This document shows, one piece after another, positions 1 to 7,933 of a stretch of 64,000 bases of DNA. Below the pieces are notes generated by a model that worked only from the letters and a program-made list of their open reading frames with translations, made no database searches and was not told the DNA's origin. Position 1 is the stretch's first letter, and every line of letters begins with the position of its first letter. A program made the translations under genes and the position numbers. This DNA comes from Candidatus Moranbacteria bacterium GW2011_GWC2_40_12 (lineage in GTDB: Bacteria; Patescibacteria; Paceibacteria; Moranbacterales; UBA11712): assembly GCA_000995965.1 (NCBI GenBank), contig LBYD01000004.1, positions 1 through 64,000 on the forward strand, in the 5' to 3' direction.

Positions 1-72
1 AAAGGAGATGGAATTTCGTTTCAATTACAGACAGCAGAATTTAGGCTTAATTATCAGGAAATTGTTAAGTAG
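1..72 (+). CDS. 3' tail of an unrecognised ORF (partial)
   Basis: The first 23 codons from base 1 are open and end at TAG (70-72). This may be the tail of a gene lying left of the window. It is too short to assign to a family, and no start is visible. Confidence 0.3.
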   Translation, partial: KGDGISFQLQTAEFRLNYQEIVK

Positions 73-356
73 CTCTAATCGTGTTCTAGACTAACTCCTT
101 ATTTTATTATATTTGTCAATGCTTTGTTGCCTTTTTTCAGCAATACTTTTTTTGTTGCTGAGCGAAGAAAATCCCATTTTCTTCTTACAGGCTTTCAAGT
201 AAATCGCTCGCCCGTGGTCAATGTGGAGACTTTGTACTACATCGACCGCACTAGGGCGACGATTTGCTAAGCGAAGATTCTGTGTTTCGATAAGATATTT
301 GATTTTTACAGGAAAATAAGGCAGAATATAGATACAAAAAAATTTAGCTCAAATGT
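73..356. other. Intergenic stretch, nothing recognised
   Basis: About 280 bases with no convincing ORF on either strand and no repeat shared with the rest of the window. It precedes the broken GIY-YIG gene and may hold its promoter or decayed sequence, but I cannot identify a clear -35/-10 pair. Confidence 0.4.
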
Positions 357-1040
357 ATGACATTAAAAATAATTAAAAGAGCCGATAGTTTTCAAGGTAG
401 TAACAGACCCTTTATTAGAATAGCCAGCGATCATATTTCTTTTAATACTATGTTTTCGAAAATAGCTGGAGTAAAAAAGGGTTAAAGAGTCACTCCATAC
501 GAGGATTCAGAAAATTTTATCATAGGATTTGAATTTCATGAGGATGAAAAACCAGATTCATATTCGGTATCTCAGGCTAGTTCAAGCAAGAGGAGGGAAA
601 AGAGTTCCGGTTATTTTTGTGCTGCCCAGGGAATTGTCAATAAATTTCCTTGGATTAAAAGTATAACGAAGTTGCCAGCTACTGATCAAAGATTTTATGA
701 TCCAAAGAAAAATGGAAATGTATGGATAATACAACTTTGTCCAGCCTTTGAGGAGAAACGAGCAAGAGAATCAGAGGATATCCCATCGAATGTTTCAGGA
801 ATTTATAGATATTTGAGTGAAAGTGGGGAAATTGTATATATCGGAAGAGGTTATATAAAAGGAAGGTTAAAGTCGCCTGAAAGGCAAGACTGGGTTTTTG
901 ATGTAGTAGAATATTCAGAAGTTAAGAATCCAGATTTGCAAGTAAAATGGGAAGCATTTTGGATTGAGAAATTTAGAGAGCAAAATAACGGAAAATTTCC
1001 AGTTTATAATAAAGTATCTGGGTTTAAGGAAAATGAGTAG
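357..1040 (+). pseudogene. GIY-YIG endonuclease-domain protein, interrupted by in-frame TAA
   Basis: From ATG 357 one frame runs to the stop at 1038-1040 (228 codons) except for a single TAA at 483-485. The 42 codons before and the 184 after the TAA look like ordinary coding sequence in the same phase. The downstream part has the GIY-YIG signature: SGIYRYL (GIY near base 798), then IVYIGRG and RLKSPER about ten residues later. GIY-YIG domains are Mg-dependent nuclease folds found in homing endonucleases, UvrC and mobile-element proteins. The N-terminal region is unrecognised. Translation could restart downstream, giving a shorter active protein, but no strong Shine-Dalgarno site marks such a start. 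Its neighbours (HTH, Rep, integrase) suggest a mobile-element gene that is decaying or carries a sequencing error. Confidence 0.7.
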
Positions 1041-1073
1041 AAATTTGACTTCAATATTAAATGAAGTTATATT

Positions 1074-1101
1074 AACCTGATTTAATTAATCAGGTTTTTT
1101 T
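1074..1101 (+). terminator. Rho-independent terminator abutting the next start codon
   Basis: AACCTGATT (1074-1082) pairs with AATCAGGTT (1088-1096) around a 5-base loop and runs into seven T (1095-1101). It ends one base before the ATG at 1102, so it either ends the GIY-YIG transcript or masks initiation of the next gene. Confidence 0.75.
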
Positions 1102-1773
1102 ATGCCAAAAAAGAAATTTCCATTTGGAGAAGATCTTGTTCGCAATTTGTATTCGCTTCGAGCCAATGACGAATATAAAGCGAAAATGAAGGAACTGGAA
1201 AAAAAATACAACCCTCCCTCTGATTGCGATGTCATCGATGGGAAAGAAGAGATTGAGTTTCTGAAAAATACTAAATTCATAGAATATATGAAAGAATCTT
1301 TAGGAGTGATAGATAAACATAATATGGAATTGGTCGTTGGTCATTTGGTTTCATATCTCGCTGATAAAGGACATCTTACAGAAATTATGAAAGGTGGCAA
1401 AGTAAAAATAAATTTGGAGGAAATGACAGAATATTTTTTTTCAAGGTCGGGCATTAAAATAATAGACAAAGGTAAAGCATATACAACGCTAACGATACCT
1501 TCGGATGCCACAGCAAAGGAAGTCCAAAAATATTGGCATGAAAACAGAAAGCTGCGGGGTAAAGAGAAAACACGGAAAAAGCTGAGTAAAAATTCCGAAC
1601 GGGATTATGAGATTTTGCGTTTGCAAATTGCAGGCAAGAAAGCCAAAGAGATAAGGGATATAATCAACGCCGATCCTCGCTTTGCAAAACAAAAAATAGC
1701 TTATCAGGATGTTTCAGTAATTATAAAAAGGCTTAAGGATAAGGCAAAAAGCATTACACGTAAGGATTCCTAA
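1102..1773 (+). CDS. Unrecognised protein with C-terminal helix-turn-helix-like region
   Basis: A 223-residue, lysine-rich protein. I do not recognise the family. Residues about 165-220 look like a helix-turn-helix: a charged helix (SERDYEILRLQIAG), a turn with KAKEIRDII, then a helix ending VSVIIKRLKDKAK. That pattern fits a DNA-binding regulator or replication accessory protein of a plasmid or phage. It lies just upstream of rep and the integrase, and is followed by a terminator at 1811. The ATG directly follows a terminator hairpin and has no Shine-Dalgarno site, so the start is uncertain. Confidence 0.65.
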   Translation: MPKKKFPFGEDLVRNLYSLRANDEYKAKMKELEKKYNPPSDCDVIDGKEEIEFLKNTKFIEYMKESLGVIDKHNMELVVGHLVSYLADKGHLTEIMKGGKVKINLEEMTEYFFSRSGIKIIDKGKAYTTLTIPSDATAKEVQKYWHENRKLRGKEKTRKKLSKNSERDYEILRLQIAGKKAKEIRDIINADPRFAKQKIAYQDVSVIIKRLKDKAKSITRKDS

Positions 1774-1810
1774 TCCGTCTTATACGGCTTAAATTGAATA
1801 CTTTATCCTG

Positions 1811-1838
1811 ACTACATTAGCAATAATGTAGTTTTTTA
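1811..1838 (+). terminator. Rho-independent terminator
   Basis: ACTACATTA (1811-1819) pairs with TAATGTAGT (1824-1832) across a GCAA loop and is followed by a T run. It ends transcription of the HTH gene. Confidence 0.85.
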
Positions 1839-1938
1839 TAAGGGTCAAAGGAATGGAGCGAGGGCGGATTTCGCCGTAGGCGAAAGACGCACCGCTACAT
1901 AACTTGACTTGATTATTAATACATATCTACGGGAATGT
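1839..1938. other. Rep leader region, possible origin
   Basis: The interval contains a small hairpin, TTTCGCC GTA GGCGAAA (about 1868-1884), just upstream of a rolling-circle rep gene. Double-strand origins of HUH replicons are often hairpins near rep, so this is a candidate nick region. The assignment is inferred from position only. Confidence 0.3.
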
Positions 1939-2685
1939 ATGGGAGAAGTATTTAATAAAAGATTAATAATTTCTGGCTTTGAAGTGGAATATTACCATTA
2001 TAAAGATAAACCCGTTTATCGAGGATTTGATCGTGGTCCCCGAAAAAAGCGAGGGGAAGAGGATATTGTAGTTGAGGAAAAAGTGCAGACGGAAAAGGCC
2101 AAGTCATCCGTCGATCGTACCCGAAAAGAAATCCGCCGAAGGATTAATTCAAATCCCAAGCTCACGAAGTTCCTGACGCTTACTTTCCGAGATGAAATTA
2201 TAGACATCGACATCGCCAATCGCAAGCTAAACCTGTTTACCCAAAGAGCCAGAGATCGCTGGTCGGAATTTCAGTATTTGGCAGTTCCCGAATTTCAGAA
2301 GTCGGGACGAGTTCACCATCATTTGATTTGTAATCTTCGCTACGTGAGGAGTGAGGAGATTGAAAAAGTTTGGGGAGAAGGATTTATCAAAATAAAACTC
2401 TTAAGAAAAACCGGAAATTTGGGTTTGTATCTTTGCAAATATTTGCAGAAAGATATGTTTGACAAGAGAATGTTTAGAAAAAAGAAGTATTTTTGCTCCC
2501 AAAGTTTGGAAAAACCAAGAGAGATGGTTGGCAAGAGAGTAGAATTATTTTTGAACAAGAATTCATACAACTTGAAACTAATTCGGGAAACGACGTTTAA
2601 TAATAAATTTATCGGAGAAGTTGGATACACTCTTTTTAATTTCACAACGTTAGGTCTTGATTTGAAATGGAATGAAAATGAATAA
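1939..2685 (+). CDS. Rolling-circle replication initiator (HUH Rep)
   Basis: A 248-residue protein. Three family motifs are visible in order: motif I KFLTLTF, the metal-binding HUH motif in VHHHLICNL (residues about 120-128), and motif III with a conserved Tyr and Lys in LYLCKYLQKD (about 168-177). HUH initiators nick one strand at the origin through a tyrosine and stay covalently attached. This pattern is typical of small plasmids, ssDNA phages and integrative elements. ATG 1939 is preferred; an upstream in-frame TTG (1909) is possible. The 3' end overlaps the integrase start by 14 bases, implying translational coupling and one integrating, self-replicating element. Confidence 0.85.
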   Translation: MGEVFNKRLIISGFEVEYYHYKDKPVYRGFDRGPRKKRGEEDIVVEEKVQTEKAKSSVDRTRKEIRRRINSNPKLTKFLTLTFRDEIIDIDIANRKLNLFTQRARDRWSEFQYLAVPEFQKSGRVHHHLICNLRYVRSEEIEKVWGEGFIKIKLLRKTGNLGLYLCKYLQKDMFDKRMFRKKKYFCSQSLEKPREMVGKRVELFLNKNSYNLKLIRETTFNNKFIGEVGYTLFNFTTLGLDLKWNENE

Positions 2686-3619
2686 AGAGAATAATAAATT
2701 AATTGAAGAATGTTTCAAAAAAGCCAGGATAACTGACGAGCTTTGCGAAATTTCTGTTATCAAGTATCGTGAATCTCTAAAGAGATTTTTTCGATCCGTT
2801 GGTGATAAAAGTTTTGCGGATCTCGAAATGAAAGATATCGAAGATTATATTTTCAAAGCGAAGAAAAGAGGCAATAGCAATTCGGGAATAGTGAGCGTAA
2901 TTTATGCTGTAAAGTGGGCGATAAAAAAACTTCAAGCTCAGGGTTTTATCAAAAATAAAATTGATTTGGACAAAATTTGTAAGCCCAAAATCAAGAAACA
3001 AGATGTGAACTATCTGACGAAAGAGGAGATTGAAAAATTTGTAAGCGTAATGAAAAAGGAACTGGAAAGCGGTGAAGCAATAAGAAAAATTAGGACTATG
3101 ACATTATATGTTTTCTTGCTTGAAACGGGAGCAAGAATAAATGAGGCCTTGTCTATAAAAATAAAAGATATTGATTTTGAAAGCAGGGAAGTGGCGATTA
3201 TCGGAAAAGGGTCAAAACCAAGAAAACTTTTGTTTTACGATCAGTCGGAATTTTGGATTAGAAAATATTTGAGGAAGCAGAAGCGAAAGTGTGATTATCT
3301 TTTTGCAACAATAAGCGGAAAGGCGAAATGGTCATATAATGACGTTTGCCGATCATTTCAGAGATATCGAAGACTATCCGACATTTCAAAAAAATTTACT
3401 ATTCATACTTTCCGGCATACGTTTGCAACTCAATTATTACTCAATGGCGTTCCGTTAAACCAGGTTAGCTTTTTACTTGGCCATGCAAATCTTGAAACAA
3501 CGATGAAATATTATATCGGCACAATAAAAATTGCAGAAGCGAAGCAATTTATGAAAGATGAGTACTTTGACTTTATTCCTAAATCAAAATTTACTAAAAA
3601 ATGTGATGGACTTGACTGA
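2672..3619 (+). CDS. Tyrosine recombinase / integrase
   Basis: A 315-residue XerC/D-like recombinase. The N-terminal SAM-like core-binding domain spans about residues 5-100. The catalytic domain shows Arg155 (ETGARINEAL), a beta-hairpin Lys region (GKGSKPRKLL), His245 and Arg248 (HTFRHTFATQ), His271 (LLGHANLETT) and the nucleophile Tyr280 or Tyr281 (MKYY). All active-site residues appear present, so the protein is probably active. It overlaps rep and faces directly into the repeat-separated gene array. A diverged copy of its C-terminal end lies at 21299-21391. It could be a Xer-type integrase of the element or the recombinase that moves the downstream cassettes; nothing in the sequence decides between these. 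Confidence 0.93.
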   Translation: MKMNKENNKLIEECFKKARITDELCEISVIKYRESLKRFFRSVGDKSFADLEMKDIEDYIFKAKKRGNSNSGIVSVIYAVKWAIKKLQAQGFIKNKIDLDKICKPKIKKQDVNYLTKEEIEKFVSVMKKELESGEAIRKIRTMTLYVFLLETGARINEALSIKIKDIDFESREVAIIGKGSKPRKLLFYDQSEFWIRKYLRKQKRKCDYLFATISGKAKWSYNDVCRSFQRYRRLSDISKKFTIHTFRHTFATQLLLNGVPLNQVSFLLGHANLETTMKYYIGTIKIAEAKQFMKDEYFDFIPKSKFTKKCDGLD

Positions 3620-3753
3620 AATATATTTTTTATATATAATATAGAGTCAAAATTGTCAATGTGTTTAAGTTTACAAGTTGTTTCAAAATAAGGGTGGCGA
3701 CCAATCGCTAGCGTGTCCGACTGCTAAATTCGGAACGAAAGAGGGGGTTAAGG

Positions 3754-4098
3754 ATGAAGAGTTTTCGGGAACCCGAGGAAGAGTTAATCAAAGCGATTGA
3801 GACCAAGTTGGCCATAGCCCTAGCCAGGAGGGATATTCTTTTCAGCGAAATCAAGGCGTGGTGCAGGACCTGCTACGTCTTTAAGCTGAACCCTCTTGGA
3901 AAACTTCGGAAATTATTGAAGGGGGTTTGTGAAGTGAGATTCCAAAAAGACGTTTATAAGAAATCCACAATGCACAAAGGCCCTGCGCTTATAATTCTTT
4001 ACAATCCTGATTACATGGAGATAAGAATTCATGTTATCGCCAAGGGATTTGTAGGGGAGGGCGACTGGGGTTATTGGCATACGGAGGACAAGAGGTAG
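3754..4098 (+). CDS. Unrecognised protein, 114 aa
   Basis: A soluble protein with an N-terminal amphipathic helical half (residues 5-60, with CRTC at 37-40) and a beta-rich C-terminal half (ALIILYNP, EIRIHVIAKG). No family recognised. The start at 3754 is supported by a purine-rich Shine-Dalgarno stretch (GAGGGGG, then AAGG). A TATA-rich region at 3630-3650 may supply its promoter. It is the first gene after the integrase and ends just before a strong hairpin at 4133. Confidence 0.65.
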   Translation: MKSFREPEEELIKAIETKLAIALARRDILFSEIKAWCRTCYVFKLNPLGKLRKLLKGVCEVRFQKDVYKKSTMHKGPALIILYNPDYMEIRIHVIAKGFVGEGDWGYWHTEDKR

Positions 4099-4132
4099 TA
4101 AATGCGGAGATCCTGAAAAAGGACATCGCTTT

Positions 4133-4159
4133 GGGGAGTAGACACAAGTGTCTCTCCCC
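4133..4159 (+). terminator. Strong hairpin after the 114-aa gene
   Basis: GGGGAG plus AGACAC (one bulged T) pair with GTGTCT plus CTCCCC around an AA loop, a 12-bp stem. The T run is poor, so it is a likely terminator or RNA-stabilising hairpin. Confidence 0.6.
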
Positions 4160-4224
4160 TCCGTTCTAAGCTCATCAATAGTTGGTGAATTTGGAAAGGA
4201 GAAGTCTGGTTTTGCAATTTGCAA

Positions 4225-4600
4225 TTTTCAAAAATATTCACTAGAATGATTTCGCAGAGTTAACAAACTTAATTTAGCGCGATAGCTGCAGTTTCTAGAC
4301 CAAGAATTTTGCGGAAAAATCCGTTTTGTGCCTGAACCCGACCACCTCCTTTCTAGGGAGATACGGTTGAGAACTCCGATTTATCGGAGTATAAAACCCA
4401 TATGGTCGTTATAGACTATTAGCACAGGGCAACCACAAAAGTTTGCTATTCAAAAGCCAAAAAAGACAATTTTATTTCCAGTGGGATAAACTTTGTATAG
4501 ATTAGACATAACAAAGACAGGGCACATCAGCTCTGTTTTTGTGTATCCGCTAGGAAATGGTTCGTTTAGAGGGAGATAATTGGAGTCTACTCCGCTTGAC
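4225..4600 (+). repeat. Cassette repeat CR1 with 5' extension
   Basis: The full composite repeat. Box A TTTCTAGGGAGATA is at 4350-4363, a CTCCG/CGGAG hairpin at about 4374-4389, box C CATATGGTCGTT at 4399-4410, and box D CAACCACAAAAGTTTGC at about 4430-4446. The terminator ACAGGGC/GCTCTGT plus T5 lies at 4517-4541. Box E (AGGAAATGG, then GAGGGAGATAA, then CTCCGCTTGACTTTAG) ends near 4605. A segment of about 120 bases upstream (4225-4342) also matches the segment before CR11. No ORF is present in this 585-base gap. Confidence 0.85.
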
Positions 4601-4683
4601 TTTAGACTATAGAAAAGTTAGTTTATAATGAACACAAAAGCTGTTATTTACCAAGTTAAAATACAAGGGGAGGGAAATAGGCC

Positions 4684-5472
4684 ATGATGCTTCATTTAGG
4701 AAGAGTGCATATTCTCAGGGTTGATGAAAATGAAGTGGCTATCTGGGGAGGACCAGGAAGAGGTACATTTCCAAAGCCTTCAGAGGACATAAACCTCAAG
4801 GAAGGCGACTCTGTCCTCTTTTATTTGTCTGGGGACCCGCCCACCCAAAAAATCATCGCAGTCGATAAAATTTACGAGGGCGAAAGACGGTTCGTTGTCA
4901 GGGTACTGGGCAGTCTGGAAGAAGTTCCGCCTGCTGAAGAGAAGGGCAGGGCGAATGTGGAGGTATGGCTGACCAGATTGCCAGTTCCCAGGACAGCAAT
5001 AAAATTACGAGTGGTCGGAGTCAATGAGGAATTACTCTTTAAATCAGGAGACCTTCTGTTTGACTGGCTCTCCGCACAAGATGAGTACTTTGATGGCTGC
5101 CTAACTGTGGTAAGAGAGGGAGAGGTTTTCGACCAAACCTCCTGTATTATGGAATCGGGGGGCCACGCTTCAAGGCCAGTCTTTATGGGGTTAAGGCGGG
5201 CCAAATCTGACGAGGTTAGCACCTTTGTTCCAGAGGATTTTGAAGAAGGCGATGTTCTGATACTGGAAATTCCACCCAGGGACAATTTCGTCTTCACCGA
5301 ATTTCTGAAAATCCAACACCTGCAGTATTCTTCATGTGTGTCAGCATTGAGGAAAAAACCAAGCGGCACGATAGGAGAATTTCAGCCAATCTTTGCCGAA
5401 GAACTACAGGAAAAGGCGAGGGAGTTCCTCCAGAATCCCAGCATCAGTATTCTGCGGTGGAGGAGTAGGTGA
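4684..5472 (+). CDS. Unrecognised protein, 262 aa
   Basis: A soluble, acidic, beta-rich protein. No signal peptide, membrane segment or known motif is visible. The N-terminal region (HLGRVHILRV, VAIWGG, VLFYLSG) reads like a small beta-barrel. A start at 4684 is supported by GGGGAGGG 12-17 bases upstream; the next codon is also ATG, so 4687 is possible. Possible -10 elements (TATAAT at about 4625) lie between repeat CR1 and the gene. It stands alone as a cassette between CR1 and CR2. Confidence 0.7.
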   Translation: MMLHLGRVHILRVDENEVAIWGGPGRGTFPKPSEDINLKEGDSVLFYLSGDPPTQKIIAVDKIYEGERRFVVRVLGSLEEVPPAEEKGRANVEVWLTRLPVPRTAIKLRVVGVNEELLFKSGDLLFDWLSAQDEYFDGCLTVVREGEVFDQTSCIMESGGHASRPVFMGLRRAKSDEVSTFVPEDFEEGDVLILEIPPRDNFVFTEFLKIQHLQYSSCVSALRKKPSGTIGEFQPIFAEELQEKAREFLQNPSISILRWRSR

Positions 5473-5492
5473 TATTCTCCTGCATTTATTCC

Positions 5493-5535
5493 AAGAGCTT
5501 TGGTGGCTACGGTCATCAGGGCTCTTTCTTTTTCT
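5493..5535 (+). terminator. Terminator of the 262-aa gene
   Basis: AAGAGC (5493-5498) pairs with GCTCTT (5521-5526) around a structured loop, followed by a T-rich run that merges into box A of repeat CR2. Confidence 0.65.
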
Positions 5536-5724
5536 AGGGAGATATTTATCCCGTAGTTCCCGATTTATCGGGATACTACTGGGACGGTTGAGACCTCCGA
5601 TTTATCGGAGTAAGAACCCATACGGTCGTTCGTTAGCCTTCGGGCTAATGGCAAAATAGATTTTTTGGCTATTATAAAGCTATTTATTTAGCTTTATACA
5701 CAGGGCAACCACAAAAGTTTGCGA
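5531..5724 (+). repeat. Cassette repeat CR2, proximal part
   Basis: Box A at 5531-5544, then an extra nested hairpin: TCCCGTAG and CTACTGGGA enclose TCCCGA/TCGGGA. The CTCCG/CGGAG hairpin, box C (CATACGGTCGTT) and box D (CAACCACAAAAGTTTGC) follow. Compared with CR1, an insert rich in TTAGC/GCTAA pairing lies between C and D. The distal part is separated from this one by a small ORF. Confidence 0.85.
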
Positions 5725-5943
5725 AAAAATATACTCATTAGGTATTGGAAAAATACTGAGAAAAATCGGGCTTCTTTAAGAGAGGTTGGAGGAGGTGGTA
5801 ATTCCTTCGCTCCAGGGCTGAAAAATGTCCGTAAACTACCTCGAGTCCTTTGGGACTTAAATAAGGGAACAAGCAGGCTTGCCGATTTGGAAGATATTGT
5901 TTCCGTCCTGCCCTCTCAGTTTATTTCTCAATTGGAGGATTGA
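5719..5943 (+). CDS. Possible small ORF nested inside repeat CR2
   Basis: An open frame of up to 74 codons starting at TTG 5719. A strong purine tract (GGTTGGAGGAGGTGG, about 5784-5798) lies inside the frame but no ATG/GTG/TTG follows it in frame at a good distance, so the start is unclear. The C-terminal half (GLKNVRKLPRVL, DLEDIVSVLPSQF) looks protein-like. The ORF sits between two arms of an inverted repeat (5729-5748 and 5956-5975). No family recognised. Confidence 0.35.
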   Translation: MRKNILIRYWKNTEKNRASLREVGGGGNSFAPGLKNVRKLPRVLWDLNKGTSRLADLEDIVSVLPSQFISQLED

Positions 5944-5955
5944 ATTTAATCCTCC

Positions 5956-6012
5956 CCAATACCCAGTGAGTATATATATAAAGACAGGGATAAAACCCTG
6001 TTTTTTGCGTTT
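5956..6012 (+). repeat. CR2 distal arm and terminator
   Basis: CCAATACCCAGTGAGTATA is complementary, with two mismatches, to the segment at 5729-5748. It is followed by the terminator ACAGGG ATAAAA CCCTGT plus T6, a form shared with CR5, CR6, CR7 and CR9. Confidence 0.75.
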
Positions 6013-6074
6013 TTGTTAAACAATAATTCGTGATATATTTAGAGCGGTAATAATTAAAACAAATTCTGGAATAA

Positions 6075-6806
6075 GTGAATATAAAAACTATCTTTTTTGA
6101 CGTATATCATACATTGTTATCTGTCGATTTCAACGGGAATAAAGAAGCGTGGGATGTTTTTTCAAGTTTCTTAAATAGTCGGGGTGTTATTGTCGATACT
6201 GTTCAATTTCAGAAAATGTTTGGTCGAGAAAAACAAAAATACTATTCCTCAGTTAAGGATTCAGAAATGAAATTGAGGCACCATAATTTAGTTAATTTAG
6301 TCAATGCTGCATTCTTAAACTATGATATTAAAGTAGAAAAAAAGGAGTTGCATGAATTAATATGGAAATTCAGGCAGTCCTATCATCCCGATGTAAATCT
6401 TATATCGGGAGTAAGCGACTTGCTGTGTGAATTATCTCTAAAATATATTTTGGCTACGGCTAGCTATGCACAAAGTTATTATACATACAGAGAGCTAGAA
6501 AAATCAGGCATAGCGCAATATTTTTCGCATTTTATTTTTTCCTCAGATATTGGATATAGAAAAACCGACCAAGAGTTTTACAAAATTTGTCTAAAAAAAA
6601 CAAATAATGCGCCAGAGGAATGTTTGATGGTTGGTGATAATTATTTGCAAGACGTTGTTACTCCAAAAAAAGTTGGGCTTAAGGCAGTTTTAATAAGAAA
6701 TCCGCTTACCGATAGGCAAAATATAATAGGTGATGTAAAACCAGACGGAATTATTCGGCTGGAAGACATAAAAACGCTGCCATTGATTATTCAGTCAATT
6801 AAATAA
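6075..6806 (+). CDS. HAD-superfamily hydrolase
   Basis: A 243-residue subfamily IA haloacid dehalogenase-like phosphatase. Motif I is FFDVYHTLL with the nucleophile Asp at residue 9. The second motif I Asp is replaced by Tyr, as in the DVYGTL branch, which favours dehalogenase-like or unusual phosphatase chemistry. Motif II is around ATASYAQ (about 133-139), motif III Lys in GYRKTDQEFY, and motif IV in MVGDNYLQDV. A helical cap fills residues 20-100. The substrate cannot be read from sequence. The start is GTG 6075 with no Shine-Dalgarno site. It forms a single-gene cassette between CR2 and CR3. Confidence 0.85.
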   Translation: MNIKTIFFDVYHTLLSVDFNGNKEAWDVFSSFLNSRGVIVDTVQFQKMFGREKQKYYSSVKDSEMKLRHHNLVNLVNAAFLNYDIKVEKKELHELIWKFRQSYHPDVNLISGVSDLLCELSLKYILATASYAQSYYTYRELEKSGIAQYFSHFIFSSDIGYRKTDQEFYKICLKKTNNAPEECLMVGDNYLQDVVTPKKVGLKAVLIRNPLTDRQNIIGDVKPDGIIRLEDIKTLPLIIQSIK

Positions 6807-6920
6807 GTAAATTTTATTTTACCAAGAACAATTACTAAAAATAAGGATACCTCCCATAAATACGCTAGCGGAATCTGTGGTGGACACGGAGTGCGTGAGA
6901 AGCCGAAGGCACCGAATCGC

Positions 6921-7123
6921 CTCTCCTTTCTAGGGAGATATAGTTGAGACCTCCGATTTATCGGAGCACAAACCCATATGGTCGTTAATAGACCTTAGCA
7001 TCAGGACAACCGCAAAAGCTTGCAATACTTTAGATAAACAAAGAGCACCACATCAGGTGCTTTTTGTGTTATCTCCCTGGAAACGGATTATTTTGAGGAA
7101 GATTTTTGGATGTCCGCTCCGCT
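6921..7123 (+). repeat. Cassette repeat CR3
   Basis: Complete copy: box A at 6927-6940, hairpin CTCCG/CGGAG, box C at 6974-6986, box D CAACCGCAAAAGCTTGC at about 7007-7023, terminator AGCACC/GGTGCT plus T5 (7043-7065), and box E with ATCTCCCTGGAAACGG followed by CCGCTCCGCT. In this copy the start of box E is almost the exact reverse complement of box A. The 399-base gap has no gene. Confidence 0.88.
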
Positions 7124-7205
7124 GTTTGATTTTACATTCATTTTCATCTACTATTTTTATAAGACCAAATGACTAAAATCTCTGTACCTTAACAAGGAGC
7201 CGTTT

Positions 7206-7532
7206 ATGAAAGATATAATGAAAGTTCTCTTTTTTCTGGACGTTATTTGCCTTATTTATTTTTTCATCAGAGGTCCCTGGCTTTTTAGGGTCAGGAGAGA
7301 ATACTACCGCCAGGTGTATTCGATGCTGGCAAGCCAAAAAGGCGAACCGAAAACCCAGGAGGAAATGGATGAGCTGAGTAAATACACTTCCCCGTATTAC
7401 GATGCTATTTGGGGATTTTCCCGAACACTCTTTTGTTTCTGGAAATGGGACCTCAGCAAAATGGTCAGCGACAAACAGAAATTTGATGAAGTTGCTAACT
7501 TCTCAGGGGAGGAGACATTATGCACTCATTAG
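7206..7532 (+). CDS. Unrecognised membrane-anchored protein, 108 aa
   Basis: One N-terminal hydrophobic segment (residues about 6-22, VLFFLDVICLIYFFI) followed by a basic stretch (RVRREYYRQ), predicting an N-terminal anchor with the rest on one side of the membrane. Two Trp-rich stretches occur near residues 77-92. AAGGAG ten bases before ATG 7206 supports the start. Its end overlaps the next gene by 13 bases, so the two are probably co-translated. Confidence 0.7.
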   Translation: MKDIMKVLFFLDVICLIYFFIRGPWLFRVRREYYRQVYSMLASQKGEPKTQEEMDELSKYTSPYYDAIWGFSRTLFCFWKWDLSKMVSDKQKFDEVANFSGEETLCTH

Positions 7533-7765
7533 AACGGATGAGGGATATCAGGGGATTTCAGGCTCTGCTCAGAAGTGGCGGACCAACGCATCATTGCCTG
7601 AAATGCGGTTGGGAGGGCGTGCTTGAAAAGGACGGCTGTCCCGTCTGCGGGATGTATGGCAACATCCAGCCCATCCACGAGCCTAAAGTCGAAGGGACAG
7701 GTGAAATCATCGAGGAATACACGATTGACCTCGAGACTTTCAAAACCGAGCCTATTAACAAATAA
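7520..7765 (+). CDS. Small zinc-ribbon protein, 81 aa
   Basis: CLKCGWEGVLEKDGCPVCG (residues 26-44) is a rubredoxin-type zinc ribbon with two CxxC knuckles. The C-terminal part is acidic. GGGGAGGAG precedes ATG 7520 within the end of the membrane-protein gene, so the two form an operon. The function is unknown; such ribbons mediate nucleic-acid or protein contacts. It is followed by a clean terminator. Confidence 0.75.
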   Translation: MHSLERMRDIRGFQALLRSGGPTHHCLKCGWEGVLEKDGCPVCGMYGNIQPIHEPKVEGTGEIIEEYTIDLETFKTEPINK

Positions 7766-7789
7766 TCTTTTTCTAGGGCAACCGCCCAG

Positions 7790-7860
7790 CCAGACTTTCG
7801 AGTCTGGTTTTTTATTTCCAAAAAGATAATTTGAGTCTGCTCCGCTTGACTTTAGGAGTA
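7790..7860 (+). terminator. Terminator plus partial box E
   Basis: CCAGACT TTCG AGTCTGG plus T7 (7790-7813) is a near-ideal terminator. It is followed at about 7820-7860 by the distal part of the cassette repeat (AAGATAATTTGAGTCTG, then CTCCGCTTGACTTTAG), so a cassette boundary lies here without boxes A-D. Confidence 0.85.
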
Positions 7861-7933
7861 CTTATTGATAGTTTTGTATGAAGCTAAAAAGGGGGATTCA
7901 GTCCCTTACAAACTTAAAGCGAGGAGGAAAGCC

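Noticed and set aside
7865..7933. Extended N-terminus of the 7934 gene from TTG 7865
   Set aside because: The segment duplicates an untranslated leader at 8150-8180 and a Shine-Dalgarno site lies before GTG 7934.
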